Below the pieces are notes generated by a model, which saw only the letters and a program-made list of their open reading frames with translations, ran no database searches and was not told the DNA's origin. From contig NOWV01000039.1 of assembly GCA_003344405.1 (NCBI GenBank), positions 1 through 64,000 of the forward strand: a stretch of DNA of 64,000 nt. The letters run 5' to 3'. Numbering within the stretch: the first letter of the stretch is position 1; every line of letters begins with the position of its first letter. The translations under genes and the position numbers were made by a program. Below, in pieces: positions 26,301 to 39,880 of the stretch. The stretch is from Trichoplax sp. H2. Lineage: Eukaryota > Placozoa > Uniplacotomia > Trichoplacea.

Positions 26301-27789
26301 TCAAAGGTGAAAATAACGTGCGCTATAGCAGTGGAAATGGACAAAAATCAATACCAAGTTATCATGCTGTAGACAAGTAAAATTACAGTTAATTTTTACT
26401 GCAATGATCTTTACTAACAATTTGATATTAAATAAGTACGATAACCATGATATTTCAAAGCTAATCATCTAAAACTAATCAATTTAATTGATATTTTATA
26501 TATTAGCATTGATTTAGAAAATATGACTTCATCTAGCCCTTGGCCAGGACAACACTACCAGTATGTTATAGCCAGATAGTTTGCATTTATGTTGCTCAAA
26601 TTTGTGTTGACTTAGAAATTATCATATAGATCTGAACTATGTTATAGACTTTATTTAGTCTTAATTAAAATTATTACATCTACTTGATTGGTAGTTCTTA
26701 TATGTGTATTCGTCTATTTCATCTGCATTCTCACAGAAATGTAAACGTTCCTGACATTTTTTTACGGCTGTCTTACAATTATATGGTCTTTTCTTTAATT
26801 CAGTACCTTATAATACATGAATGACTTAACTGTACATTTTTCTAGTCTTTCTTCTCCTTTTCTGTGTAACTCATAATTCTATAGAGCAGCTCGTAATGGA
26901 GAGAATTTACTTATTTTAAGTATAGTTTTGATAGGAATAAATTCTTGTTAATGTAGTCATAGAAAATAGCAATTTACAACATCCTCTAATTAAATTCTGT
27001 ATAAGCAATACTACTACAGTATGCCCTTAAGTTTATATTATTATTAGATAGAAAGGAACTATTATTGCCTGTAAATCTCAGTAGAAAGCAAGATATTATT
27101 AATAAGTATTAAAGCGAAGTGATAGCAGTTTCAAAGTGAACTAATTTCTGTTTGATGATTGTTATAATAGGGACTACGAAGATTCAAGTGATTCTATCTT
27201 CACTAAGGAAGATGATTCAGCAGCGTTAGTATACAATTTATGACTACATATGATTAAAAAATTCATGAGAAGACTGCTTTTATCCTACGTGTTTGCTAGG
27301 GGTAGGTTCATAACAAAGTTAAATTGATAATTTTGTTATTATAATTTCTGCGATTGTAGCTATTCAAAATGGAGCTACCCTAATCATCCCCATACACCGT
27401 CATCTAAAGATCCAGTAGTATTGCAAAAATATAATTTGGAGTTAAAATTGCATTCACAAAGCGATATTAAAGCAATGCCAATTAAGAAAAGATTTATACC
27501 TATGCGAATGAAACCTGTTTTTGAATCGCAAACAAATCCTATCGGTTCTAATCCCAATCATCATAATAGCAACAACAATAATAATAGCAATAGCAGTAAT
27601 CCCCATCAGCGCATAACGAAGGCTAAAGCTAATCTGCCAGAGTTGGGTTCAGCAAGCAGTAGTACTTCCAATAATAGAAGTTATCATTCTGGTAATCATG
27701 GCAATGAAAGGATTAGCGCTAATTATTTTACTGGTGTGGCTACCATTCCACCAATTGATCAAAAATCTCAATTAAGTAAGCTGTCATAA
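17335..27789 (+). CDS. ARM-repeat and fibronectin type III protein (unnamed)
   Basis: Twenty-seven exons were joined with every phase consistent, about 1134 residues: 17335-17546, 18169-18360, 18733-18922, 19682-19812, 19939-20039, 20143-20237, 20366-20562, 20679-20757, 20869-20974, 21568-21651, 21762-21911, 22030-22146, 22293-22372, 22435-22498, 22677-22798, 23806-23880, 24017-24089, 24239-24295, 24399-24574, 24695-24997, 25597-25657, 25819-25850, 26048-26147, 26307-26376, 26507-26560, 27171-27224, 27360-27789. Residues 1 to about 434 are armadillo-type helical repeats (for example NASYIIGTLAESEVYR, NNAALVLARLTIS, NACYAVSCLAAS). About 435-690 are three fibronectin III domains (ITWNETVQYNGLPVKYKLQQ; VELIWKEPLEKNGNIVAYEI; VTISWKFPETLEE). 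The rest is Lys/Ser-rich, then Asn/His-rich, and probably disordered. There is no signal peptide or membrane segment, so it is likely intracellular. Exon 2 has a poor GTCGTG donor and is the least certain. I do not recognise a named orthologue. Confidence 0.85.
22373..22434 (+). other. Non-canonical GC-AG intron
   Basis: Inside the second FN3 domain the exon ends TTCGAG and the intron begins GCAAGC, ending TTTTCTTAG. The splice restores YLFE-VAACTSVGSGP, a typical FN3 G-strand region, and keeps frame. AG/GCAAG is the usual context of the minor GC-AG class. No GT donor nearby gives a correct frame. Confidence 0.8.
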
Positions 27790-30700
27790 AGGAAATACCA
27801 TACATGTTAGGCTCAGCTTCTATTTTTTTATTCTATAATGTGATAGAAGATAAAAATACTTTTATTTATTAATCTTATTTTCTACCACATATAATAACGA
27901 ATCGTCTCATCCTATTTAACTTATCATAAAATTACACGTACAGCAATAAAATCGGTCATCCAATAACTGTAATACGGATAGAACTTATTGCTAATCTAGC
28001 TGGCTTATTAGTATTCAGAAAGAATATTGGGTATCTTAAATTAATAGGCATTGTAATTAAGTCATTTTATTCTATTTTGATACGATTCTATCTTATAATT
28101 CCACTTCTAAGTGTTACCACTAAAGTATTAGTATCTGTTATCATAAATTATCATGTTCTTATAGCTACAATTTCAACCTTGTTATTACTAAATACCTGTA
28201 TTATTATCCTATCAAAGTACAGATGCTCTCCTATTCACTAATTTAAAAGCAGTTTTAATGTAGGGCATCCTTCCAAAAGCACTTTATCGCAGCTGCTTCT
28301 AATCGTTGATAACTAAATTTCAATTATCATAATCGATAATGGTTCCTGTTTAATTACTATATATAAATGATTTAAACTCTAGATCATAATTAATAACAAT
28401 ATCATTTCTGATTGACCTGGAATTATTTAAGCATAATCCGGTAATGTTGTTAAATACTATACATATATATCTATCGTAATGGCTATAAATGGCTATAAAT
28501 ATAAATGTGTATATATATAGTGTGTGTGTATTCGAAGTTATGAATATCCAGTTGATATATATATAAGGAACGGGAATAACTAATCCATACATATATAACG
28601 CGATATCTTTTAGTATTATATCGTAATTACCATTAATTATTGCTATCGATACTCCAGCTCTCGAAATAATCTACTACAACATTAACCGATTGGTGTAATT
28701 GAATATTAATCATCATTTGGTCTGCTTTATAATTTAATAAATGTTTCAGATACACATGGAGTCTTAAGCTATCTGCAAGATATTCCATTTTCAATATGTT
28801 AATGATTAGGATACCGAGTGAAAATATTAAAATTGCGTTTACATTTACTGTATTTATTACCAAATTTCAGGAAATAGATTAAATGAAATCTATATGTCGT
28901 AGAAATGCACTAGTTGTTATCGTAGAAAGTTCTAAATAAATTTTTTACATTTTGAAACTCAAAGATTGCTCAATAGTAATTTGTTTGACTATGTATTTAA
29001 AAGTCTCGTACTAATTGTTAGAAGACAAGCAGAATTAATCTACTCGTATATTTTGCACTATAGATTAGTTGCTGTGATAAAGCATAGTACTGTAGAAAAC
29101 TTGTATTTTATATATGCAAAATTGTTACTGTCAACCCTTACTAAGGAATTGGACAATCTTAAGGAATTACAAGTCATTCCTTAATTATTTCTTGGGAATG
29201 TGTGGTCAATCTTTGAAATGGTACTAACAAATACATTTACCCAAAAGACTTTTAACTTTAACGTCACACAATACAAAAGAGTATTTATTCTGATTATGGA
29301 ACTAACTTACCTGTGCTGTTCATTGCAAGACAAAACAAACAGAAATAGCTTTAACAGTTACATAGCTACTGCCCTAGGATGCCTGAAGTTGAATTGGATA
29401 CTCCTTAAGATTGCCTAATTCTAAAGATTGATAGTAAAATTATGATTCATTTATCGTAGTTAGTTTATTATCACAACATATAGAATTACGGTAACATAAA
29501 AACAAGCTGATGAAAACTACGTATAATCACAATATTTGCAATCTTATGTGTCTGCTGCCATATAATATCGTAAAAGCAATAGCTAATTGAGCGGATACGA
29601 ATTAGGGATATCCTCTAATTCTATGATATATTTTAGTTACAGTAGATAATATCTTACTACAATATTATACTAATAAACAGCACATTATTAATTATAGTAC
29701 ACACTATAGAATGAGCATTATCGTAATCTTAACATGGTGCCAGATCTTGCTGAGAAGTTGTATATTTTCATAAAGTTTGGAAATGAGCTTTACTATAAAC
29801 GAATACAATGGGCTATTTGTATGAGATCTAGTAGTCTTCGTCACTTTATAAGCATGAATATTTACCCTCTTGTAATGAGATCATTTCTTCTAGACAGAAT
29901 AATAAATTATTAACCTCTAATATTAAAGCTAATATGATAGACTTGTGTGTTTAGAACACCCAGGTAGTAAGCTGATGACTGGGGGAAAATTGAATCTCGG
30001 TACGGTAAGCTTTATTTTATATAGATAGTGCGTGTTTTTCTTATCGTGAATTAAATTAATGAATGGGTTTACTCATTTAGACCAAGATAAACCTTGGCAA
30101 GCTATAGAAAATGTACTAACATTGCTTTAACAGTACAAGATTTTCCTTATCGATCGATTTAGCTGATACAACATAGTTCATACAGATCGCCCTGTTAAAA
30201 TACAGTTTTAATAACCGAATTATACCTTGTATGCAAGCATTAAAACATTTCACAAACGATAAGAAGGCTTAAATTTTCGTCAATTCAAGTAAATTCAAAA
30301 GTAAGACTTCTTGGAATTTAGCCTATGTAGTCTAATTGGCTTTTACAAAGACCTAGTTTTCATCATTTAAATTCTACGTGAAATGTCATTAATTCTTGGA
30401 AGAGAAAATAGTTTACCGCAATTTCAGGGCGTGTTGCTCTATATATTTATCGGAATTCGTAGTTATTAAGAACTTTATTGAGTCTACAGTCGATATAAGA
30501 TAAAAAATCATTCTTCACTCATCGTAAGCGGAAGAACATTATCGTTATTTTAGCATGGTATCAGATCTTGCAAAGAAGTTACAAATTATCATAAAGTTAG
30601 AAATAGGTTTTACAATCGGTAATTACAATACGCTATTTGTACGAGATATTATAGCAATCGCGTTATGGGCATGCATATTTTCCCTGTTGTAATGTGATCA

Positions 30701-31569
30701 TCTCATCTAAGGTAGAATAACAAATCATGAACTCCCCTTTCAGGGCTAAGGTGATCGATTTATATATGTTTAGAATACCTAAGTAGATGACTGGGAAAAT
30801 TTTGATATATCAATCTCAGTCTGCATTACTGCATACTGGTACATGTTTTCTTTGCGAATTAAAGAATGAATTTACCCCCTTTAGACTAATATAAAGCTTC
30901 ATAAGTCATTGAAAATGAACTAATATAAAAAGCCAACGCTTTTACCATTTCAAATTTTGTTTCATCGATCCATTCTAACTGATATAACACGCTTCACGTA
31001 CATCAATATATAACATGGATTTAATTATAAGTTATACGTTGTATACAGGTTTTAAATTTTACAAATCATAGAAAGGCTTGAGTGATTCAACAATCCACAC
31101 AAGGTCAAAAGGTATGTCTTATTAAATTCTACACTTTTTAGACTTGTCGATTGTTATAACGCCTTGTTTATTAACAATTAAATTTTACGCATAATATCTA
31201 TTAATTTTTGTAAGAAAAAATATTCTATCGCATTTTTAGAGTATGCTGCTTATCTACCTTTTATTGCTATTTAATTCGTGTATCTACTGTATATTCGAGT
31301 TAGCATCCCATTTCTTATACTTCATCTACCACAAATAGCCTTTTTTTTATGAGTTATTTCTTAATTGATCCTCATCAGCATGTACAATCTGAATAAGTTA
31401 AAAGTTACTTTTTGCCACCCTAACTATACATTTATGTTGTTATTTTCCCCAATAGCTGTAAATTATAGCAGAACTCGATTTATCTTAAATACATTGTCAC
31501 AATATAAGTGAAGTAGTTTAATCACATTAATCGATACGTGACTACAGAGAAGGAAAATTTTTCACCGAG
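27790..31569. repeat. Upstream segment of protease unit 1 (duplicated family)
   Basis: No gene recognised. From about 28600 onward the sequence is homologous to 39900-42717 and, more distantly, to blocks in 53500-58266, so it is the 5' flank that travels with each protease copy. It contains repeated subunits centred on GATCTTGC(T/A)(G/A)A(G/A)AAGTT at about 29745 and 30565. A simple-sequence patch of TATA and GTGTGT lies at about 28460-28570. Open frames at 28633-28863 (-), 28966-29184 (+) and 29200-29418 (+) are not preserved in the duplicate at 39900-40560, which argues against coding. The stretch next to 31570 should carry the promoter; its last bases (TTTTTCACCGAGATG) are conserved in unit 2 and nearly so in unit 3. 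Confidence 0.75.
29581..30764. repeat. Near-identical tract, partner of 40721-41904
   Basis: Aligned to 40721-41904 at a constant offset of 11140 with no indels and about a dozen base differences by eye. Immediately outside, at 29460-29580 and after 30764, the same two segments differ at many positions and by indels. The sharp change in similarity suggests gene conversion. Confidence 0.85.
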
Positions 31570-34500
31570 ATGCTTCTTCATTCTCCATACGTTTGCACGG
31601 AATTGACAATTTTAATATTTGCGTTTGGTTGGATTTCAATCAATGGTAAGTTTACTCTAGTTTAGGTAATAATATATCAATGATAGTCACATATGACTAT
31701 GATATTGGCGTTAAAGATTAAAAATCAACTAAATTATTGCTCAAAGTAAAGTATTAGAAATATTTTCGCATCACATAACAAAATAAGCATACTATGTTCT
31801 ATTTTGATTATTGCAAAGCAAATCAGAAAGATAGTGTATTTCAAGAAATTTACCTGTCCTTATTCTATACTTGCATAACTCATGACTATAACATTTTATT
31901 CACGCTATAATATCGTACTGGTATATCTAGGTGGAGCAGTACCTATGGAAGTCAATTTAAATTGTAACTTTGAAACGAACTTTTGCCAATGGGAAAATAG
32001 CCGGCATTTAGATTCTAAATTTGCATGGGTGAGGAATAAGAGCGAAACTATCACGCCTAAAACTGGTCCGAGTTACGATCATACCTATCAAAATCCACGC
32101 TGTAAGAGAAACTATATATTATATTTTAATATCTCTTAAATAGTTTTCCTTATCAATCTGATAACAGTTTGCTATTAACATTATATTGAAAGTGTTTTCT
32201 CTTGGAAATAATTTTGTTAAAGATGGCTATTATGCGTATCTTGAAACATCTAATCCATTATACGATAACGCTACTTTGGAAAGTCCAATAATTCGTAGTA
32301 ATGATAGCCATTGTCTGCGATTTTGGTATAATATGAATGGAGCAAATACTAATCGACTACAAGTTGTATCATTCACTTCGGAAATATTATGGTCAAAAGA
32401 GGGTAATAAAGGCAACATTTGGCTATTAGCTGAAGTGGATATATCATTAAGAGCACAAGAGTATAAAGTGAGTTAAGTTTGTTATCAGCTTATTGAGAAT
32501 ACTAATTATTGTTGAATTAAAGATCGTAGAGCTTTTCCCTAGATTTACTTTATGCTTCACATTGGTTTTATTATATTCTTTAGATATTGATCACTGGGCA
32601 CACTGGAGATAGCTATATAGCAGATATTGCTATCGACGATATTACTTGGGATAAAGGATTGTGTGAACATACAGGTATTTCAAGCAATTAATAATTATAA
32701 TTTGCAAGATAATAGGGTATTCCAACATATTACGGTTTGCATGATATACTGTTGGCGTTACCATATATATAATAAAAAATCTAATTTCCTTAGATTGTAT
32801 ATCTCAAGCTGTTCTTTCTTTATTCTCTCGTATATTTTTGTAATTTAGATAAGTTTTCATAAGGTATCTCATACTAAAAATGTTAGCAACTTCAGAAATT
32901 TTGATCATTAAGCATATCGTAATTACCAACATAAAATCTAAACTTGGACATTACTATAGCGAAAATTAAAAATTTAGTAATATTAGATAAATTTACGTTT
33001 TTAGCATATGACATTCGTAACTTTCTCTAATAACTTGATTTTCTATTTGTTTGTTAAATGTGGCAATATTTTACAATACGACTTTAGATCCAATAAAGAT
33101 TTTTATAGTGATTATATAATTTTTATGACATCATTTAAGCATTTATTGCGTAATTGTTTGCTACATTATTTTTAAGCCAATTTTCTTCGTTGCTGAAATG
33201 ATTACGGAAGGTCTCAAATAAACATTGAGTCTAATGTAATTTTAATGTAATTAGAATAGCATCATCGGCAGCATTATTAATATATATTCTAAATATTACA
33301 GAATATGACAGTTTAAAGTGCGATTTTGAATCGGGTTACTGCGGCTGGACTAATGTTGGCTTTGATAATTATGATTGGACTCGAAAATCTGGTTCAACCT
33401 ATAGTAGTAACACAGGGCCTGATCATGATCATACCTTGCAAACACCATATGGTATGTATATACAAACACGTAGTATGATGCGAAAAAAATGTTATATTTT
33501 CAGACTATTTCAAGATAAAATATCTGTATGAAATATAAAGAGCTTTAATGGATCGATATTTTATATATTAACTAATTAAACTTGTGGAAAATTCAAAATA
33601 TAGGTCATTATGCATATATGGAAGCTTCTTACAGACAAATTGGAGAGAAAGTTGTACTAATCAGCAGAGTTCTGAATAGTGAACGACCTATATGCTTTTC
33701 AATTTGGTATCACATGTATGGCAAACAAATTGGTAAATTATTAATCAAAGTCGTAACCAAAAATTCAATGGAAGTATTATGGGCAAAAGAAGGTAGTCAA
33801 GGTCGAAAGTGGAAAGATGCAAAGATCAATATAACGAGTATTCCACGAGACTATCAAGTAATGCATCATATAAATTTAAATATATCCATATATAAAAATA
33901 TTATTATGCATGAGAGCTACTTTTTCTGCATAGTTAGTTGCATTAATATGGTGAAATTCTGCAAGTGCAAGTATATGTCGTTGTTTACTTGATGAATTAT
34001 AGCAGTATTATTCTCTATATTAGAAATTAGGTGTACTTCTACTTCAACATAAATTAAACACAATATCGCTTATAGCTTTTTTGGATTGTTATGCATATTT
34101 ACTTACATTCAGTACTGCATTATAAAAATTTGATGATAATTACCTTATCTAAGCGTTTATTAGTTTGTAGGAAGAGCTGTCTATTTGATGTACTTTCGCC
34201 ATACTACTGTTATGTCATTAAATATCATTAGTATGAAGTAGCAATTTTACAAACTATCAAATATTAGATGAATATCAGTTCTATTGATCTTATATTAATA
34301 GTATTGTACAGTGTACATGTTAATACTCTCTATTACATACAATAGAAAAAGTGGAAAGGATCGGATACAGCTTTGCATTTATCACCACAAATTTACAATA
34401 AAATTACGACAGTTATTCTATCAAAAGAAAGATTTTGCTTTTGCTACAGAGAATTCGTAATGAATTCTGGTTTATTTAGTAAACTTTGAAACAGTAGAAA

Positions 34501-37500
34501 CTCAAATTATAATTATAATTCACATTCTAATTGTAGATTCATATCGTAGCCATTCGAGGCCTCGACTGGTCGAGTGATATTGCAATTGATGATATTAATA
34601 TAAATGAGGGAAGTTGTGGTTAGTATCTATAACACTTACAAATCGTGTAAAACTGAATGATTTGAATATAATTGATAGAATAATATACTGAATCATTCTC
34701 CAGGCGCCCATCCATGTGATCCAAATCCTTGCAAGAATGGTCGTTGTCAGACGCTTAGCTCTGTTAACTATATATGTGATTGCTGGACAGGATATGAAGG
34801 GAAACACTGCGAAGCCGGTTAGTATTAAAATGTACGAGCGTCATTTAAAATTCAAGTATTTAGTAATACCATTTTTAGATGTTACAATTTCATAATCATT
34901 TCTCTTATCTCAGCAAAAAGATATAAAGCATGCGAAAGTAATCCTTGCATATCTGGTACTTGTGTAAATTTGGCTAATGGAAGGCAATATAAATGTCAAT
35001 GCTCTACTGGCTTTACTGGAAATCAGTGCTCACAAAGTAATGCTCGTACATATACAAAATCTTACTAATTTAGAACTCACAGTCAGATAAAGTACAAATT
35101 TATCTGCAAAGCTTTAGTTATAGAGGGCTAGTATTCAACAAATCGATACTAGAGTATGTTAAAAAATCTTCTGCGCTTATTGAAATTCACAAGAGCAACA
35201 TTTGTCATCGAAATTAAGTTAGTAATTACATAGTATTTGTGAGTTTGTAATTATCTATGTTACTAATGATTTAGAGTCTGGTATCATTTATTTGAATAGC
35301 TCTTACAAAAGTATGATATTAATCTTTAGGATATTTTTCATTACATGATATCTCTATAACATTGCTATAGAAATCAAAATAATAAGACAATGGATATGCA
35401 ATCATGAAGATTTCATTTAAGTCGTAGTCAAGCTAGTATTACCGCTATAGTATCCAGTTAAGAGCAATAAAATAAGCGACATTAAATATTCAGTTACTGT
35501 ACTGCAACTGCAGTAATGCTATAGCAAGCGCTGTATGAATAATTTTTCTATCGTAAACGTTTCAATTACTGAATTATTAATAATCGTTATTTAGAATACA
35601 TTGAAAGAACCTTGAAGTTAATGCTTATCGGCAACTACAGCTCAGTAAGAAAGGTTTTGACATTTCTTTTACAGTTTCTAACTGGACGTGCGATTTTAAA
35701 AGAGATCTCTGCTCATGGGAACAAAGTCATTTAGACTCATTAGATTGGAAATTCGTTAACCATAAAAATCGAGGTGAGTTAAGTCAGATCGAAATTAGAT
35801 TCTGTGTAATACGAGATAATACGAGTAAGTCGCGGACGGGCTATAAAATGACTTTCAATCTAATACGACTGGCTTAGAATTTGAGGTCGAGATAGAGAAA
35901 TATTTTTATAAGTATAAAATATATTATACCGATGCAGAAGGTATGATAATATTAACTCCCTACCATTTAATAATGTTTAAGAATAACGTATGGATATTTT
36001 ACAGAAGAGTGAGATGGTCTTACTCCTGCTGCAGTCTGCGAGTATTATACTAAAAATGTGATTTTTCTGCTTTTAATGTGCTCTTTGCAGCAAATAGATA
36101 CTTAAGTTTGCTAAATAGAGATGGCGATAATGGCTTTGGTACTATCAAGAGTCCACATTTGCAAGGCAATGATTATCTGTGCCTTAAAATTTCCTATCTT
36201 ATTATCGGTAATACGACATCATTGTCGATAACTACTTCCTTTAACGACAAAATCTGGTCTAAAGACGGTAGAAGGCTACCTACATGGCGTAAAGCGGCAA
36301 TTACAATCGATAAATTAGATCGATATACTCCGTTTAGGGTATTACTGCTAACTGTTTTACATTTCTTAAGTATATTTAAGAATTATCGGAATCTTGAGCT
36401 CATTCAGAATTTAAATCGAAAATTTTTTCGCTATAGATTTATATTACCGCATCTCATCGAGGAGGAAGTGGAGAGATCGCACTTGATGATATTCAACTTG
36501 TTCCGGGCAAATGCCGTAAGTGAGACTAACGATATTTTCTCAAATTTCAAGCTCCGATTACTACCTAAAATCATGAATGACATTAGTTATTTAAGAGAAA
36601 CACGAAAGTAAATTTAAACTCTGTTAAACCACTAAAGTATAAAAAGTGACCCACAATTTTCTATTTTATTATGTTTAATTGGATAAATATAATGACATAG
36701 CGGCAATCTGGGATTATGAAGGTAAACTAAGAGCATCAGATTGATAAATAATCTAATAAATAATAATTACTATAGAAAATGGAATAAGAAGTTAGCTGAT
36801 TTCCATTTATCGTATGATTGAAACCACTATTAATTTTGAAACTTTATGAATTATAAAACTAATTATATATTTATTTCGTTGCTAACTTGTCTAATAATAT
36901 ATTATAATCGATTTCATATACGTACTACGGGAATTTGTAGCTAACTTAGATTGCAACTTTGAAGACGACTTCTGTACTTGGAATAATGCCTTCTTCGATG
37001 ATTTTAATTGGAAAAGAAGGACTGGTTCTGTAATAAATACCTCCGCTGGAGATACAAAGAGTAATACATCGCATCCAGGTACCTTAGTTGTATCATCGAA
37101 AATTATTTAATTTGATATATGAGTATATTCAAATGTTTAATCTGTAAGTGTTGAATTCTGTTAAGCTACCCACAAAATTCCACATATAAATATTGTTACT
37201 GATTATCGTAACCAAAATGAAACTGAAGTCCTTATTTTATTACCAGACTATTACGCTTTCATCGATGGTATCACCAATATGGAAACTAAATGTGCAGTAT
37301 TAGTCAGTCCAGACATGAAAAGTAGCGGTAATCGATTTGAACTTACTTTCTTCTATTATCTGTATGCCTATGTTGGTGGAACATTATCAATCTCGACGAC
37401 ATACAACGGTGTAATTTGGACTAAAAGTAGTTGTCAAAACTCTCGTTGGTTCAGTGAAAAAATACTTATTAATGTTCCCAAAGGACTAGAATTTCAAGTA

Positions 37501-38873
37501 AGCTTATTTCCTTACTGCATTATAAATATACAAGTACAATGTTAGTATGCCGTATCACAGCGAAAGGTAATGTTTATATCCAGAAGAGCAATTGGAAAAT
37601 AATATCGTTATGGGATATATCGTTACTAGACTGTTTAAGTACTATACTTTATTATTATTGTTATTTTATCGTTAATTATGTAATTTAAATGTTATCATAT
37701 TGCAATTAGTTTTATGATAGTGTTGGTGAGGGTACCTAGTTCATAAAATGTTGCTGAGAGATTAGTTTAAGTATATGTGTACATTCTTATTCAGATCCAT
37801 ATTTCGGCCACTGCGGGCTATACAAACTTAGCTATTGATGATATCGTCTGGAGAAAAGATCAACGTAAGTACGGTAATGTCATTTATCGTATCCATTCAG
37901 TAATTCAACTTTAGATACAAGTAACTAATCTTGATTGATATTTTACTGTAAATCTGTTTTTCCAAGATCGATTCATTTCTTATGTGTCCATTATAATTAA
38001 TTACAACCAATAATGTTAGATGCAGAAGAAATTCAACCAATTCAAGCGATACGCAATCATCCAAGATGTGGCATAACCAACTCTCGTATACCTCGTATTG
38101 TCGGCGGCAACACTACTTCTCCTCATAGTGTTCCATGGCAAGCATTATTGAATATGTTTCATACATCAGGGGGTATTTTTCGTAAAACAACCTGCGGTGG
38201 CTCACTAATTAATGAAAATTGGGTTATTACAGCAAGTCATTGTGTATCAAATAAGCCGATTCTAGTTACGGTTGAACTTGGACGGCATAATATTACAGCA
38301 AAAGAAACCTATACTAAACAAATAAGAACAGCTAAGTCAATCTTTCGACATCCCATATCTCAACATAAAGATTCCTATTCAGATATTAAAGATCTGGACG
38401 GTGATATTGCTTTAATTAAACTAAGTGCACCCGTAACTATTAATAATTTTGTGCGTCCAATATGTTTACCAGCAGCTAATGATACATTTAATAAATTTAA
38501 CTTATGTAAAGTTTCTGGTTGGGGTAGAACAGCTGGCCAACAGAGTCACATCTTACGTTATGCCAATCTACCTATCTTAAATCGGAAACTTTGTAATAGC
38601 ACCTTTTCTTATGATGGTCAAATTACCTCTAACATGCTATGTGCTGGTTATATGCAAGGCTATACCGGTGCTTGCTTTGGGGATAGCGGCGGTCCAATGT
38701 CATGTCGCCATCGTCCAAATGCGGTCCTATCGGGATATTCAAACCGATGGTATTTAGCTGGTGTTGTTAGTGGTGGACGGAGTTGCGGCCGAAAACATTA
38801 TCCTAGTGTTTATGCAAACGTGACTGCAGCACCCATTTATAGATGGCTATTAAACATATTAGGAAATAATTAA
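31570..38873 (+). CDS. Secreted MAM/EGF/MAM serine protease, unit 1 (intact)
   Basis: Sixteen exons in phase, 1014 residues: 31570-31645 (signal peptide); MAM1 31931-32101, 32223-32467, 32584-32674; MAM2 33302-33451, 33604-33857, 34537-34618; EGF 34704-34817 and 34914-35036; MAM3 35675-35773, 36091-36338, 36437-36515; MAM4 36941-37078, 37247-37497, 37795-37864; protease 38020-38873. MAM signatures include [10 protein letters not shown] and DIAIDDI; EGF1 reads [11 protein letters not shown]. The protease has a cleavable PR/IVGG start (Ile757) and the triad His804 (TASHC), Asp859 and Ser953 (GDSGGP). A Cys before the activation site (HPRCGI) fits a disulfide-tethered two-chain enzyme. The S1 position 189 is Gly and 226 is Ser, so it is not a Lys/Arg-type trypsin. 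The layout recalls enteropeptidase-like mosaic proteases, but there is no transmembrane anchor. It is probably a secreted digestive or extracellular-matrix enzyme; substrate unknown. Confidence 0.93.
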
Positions 38874-38896
38874 TAAATTGTGATAATGTGTCCGAA

Positions 38897-38902
38897 AATA
38901 AA
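38897..38902 (+). terminator. Polyadenylation signal of protease unit 1
   Basis: AATAAA 24 bases after the stop codon, followed by an AT-rich flank that is shared with the other protease units. Confidence 0.5.
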
Positions 38903-39880
38903 AGTTGATATGTAGACATTTCATTTTCTAAATTTATATTACACATTGTGCTTCATCTCTGTTTATTTCCATCCTATAATTGGTAAGAGATAAATGAAAA
39001 TATTTGTTTCTAATTCATTAATACCAATCGTGACTGCTAGCAATGTCTGATTTCTTTTCTTGACTACAAATAAATGATAGAAATACCGTAGGAATTTTGT
39101 ACTGTAAGAGCTAAAGGAACATAATAAAATAATTTCCTTCATCAATTTCACATCTATCGAAAAAATTTAAAAATTTTTTTAGCTTACATGAAATGCGTTT
39201 ACGGATCAAGCTTGCGTAAGATTCTATTAGTATTGAAAAATGTTATAGTGCCCTTATACATTTGTGGCTAGCCAGTGTATAGTCCTTACAAAAATACAAG
39301 TACATAATCATAATGCAATAATACGAATAGAATGGAGTTCATTTTCAATCTTTGTGCTTTACCGTCTGTCTCATTCTATCGAGTTTTTCCTGGTGTAACT
39401 AGTAAGATTGCATTCAGCTTTCGTTCCAGAAATGGCATTTGGGGCAATTCTGGATCGAATGTATTACTTATTTGTTAGGTGTATAATTGCACTAGAGATT
39501 AAAACAAATTCTCATGAACTTCCTTCTTAAATATGAACCGTTAAAATTAAAGTTGTAATCAAGTATCTATTCCCCTATTTTCGCATCTTTAAGAAAATTG
39601 TCAGAGCTGCACCAAATAGCAATGCTTAAATTAGATTGGTTAGTCGATTCCAAACCCAAGTTCAGACCCGAGATTTTGCACGTAATAATTGGATTAATTT
39701 TAAGTAATGTCTTTAGTCTGTTGTAACTATTAATACTTTGGTATTCTTAAGAGCTGTATTAAAATGATGTTAATAGGGGATGATATAGCGTTTGATGAAT
39801 CTTAAATTAGATATCATTTGGTGTAATAAGGACTAGAAAGAATTAATCCGTATTCGCCACTAAACGCTTTGTTATATAAT
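38903..39880. repeat. 3' flank shared by all protease units
   Basis: Noncoding. It is homologous to 52000-52810, to 62360-62700 and to the last 250 bases of the window. Shared landmarks include a block near GAAATGCGTTTACGG and TTCGTTCC(A/G)GAAA. It marks the right edge of the duplicated unit, and the upstream segment of the next unit begins at about 39880. Confidence 0.75.

Noticed and set aside
28966-29418. Two 72-codon frames before protease unit 1
   Set aside because: The homologous DNA at 40230-40560 has frame-breaking indels and stops.
29734-29913. 59-codon ORF (MVPDLAEKLYIF...) in the upstream repeat
   Set aside because: It is preserved only in the converted copy at 40874-41053; related repeat units at 53540 and 55108 carry stops near the start.
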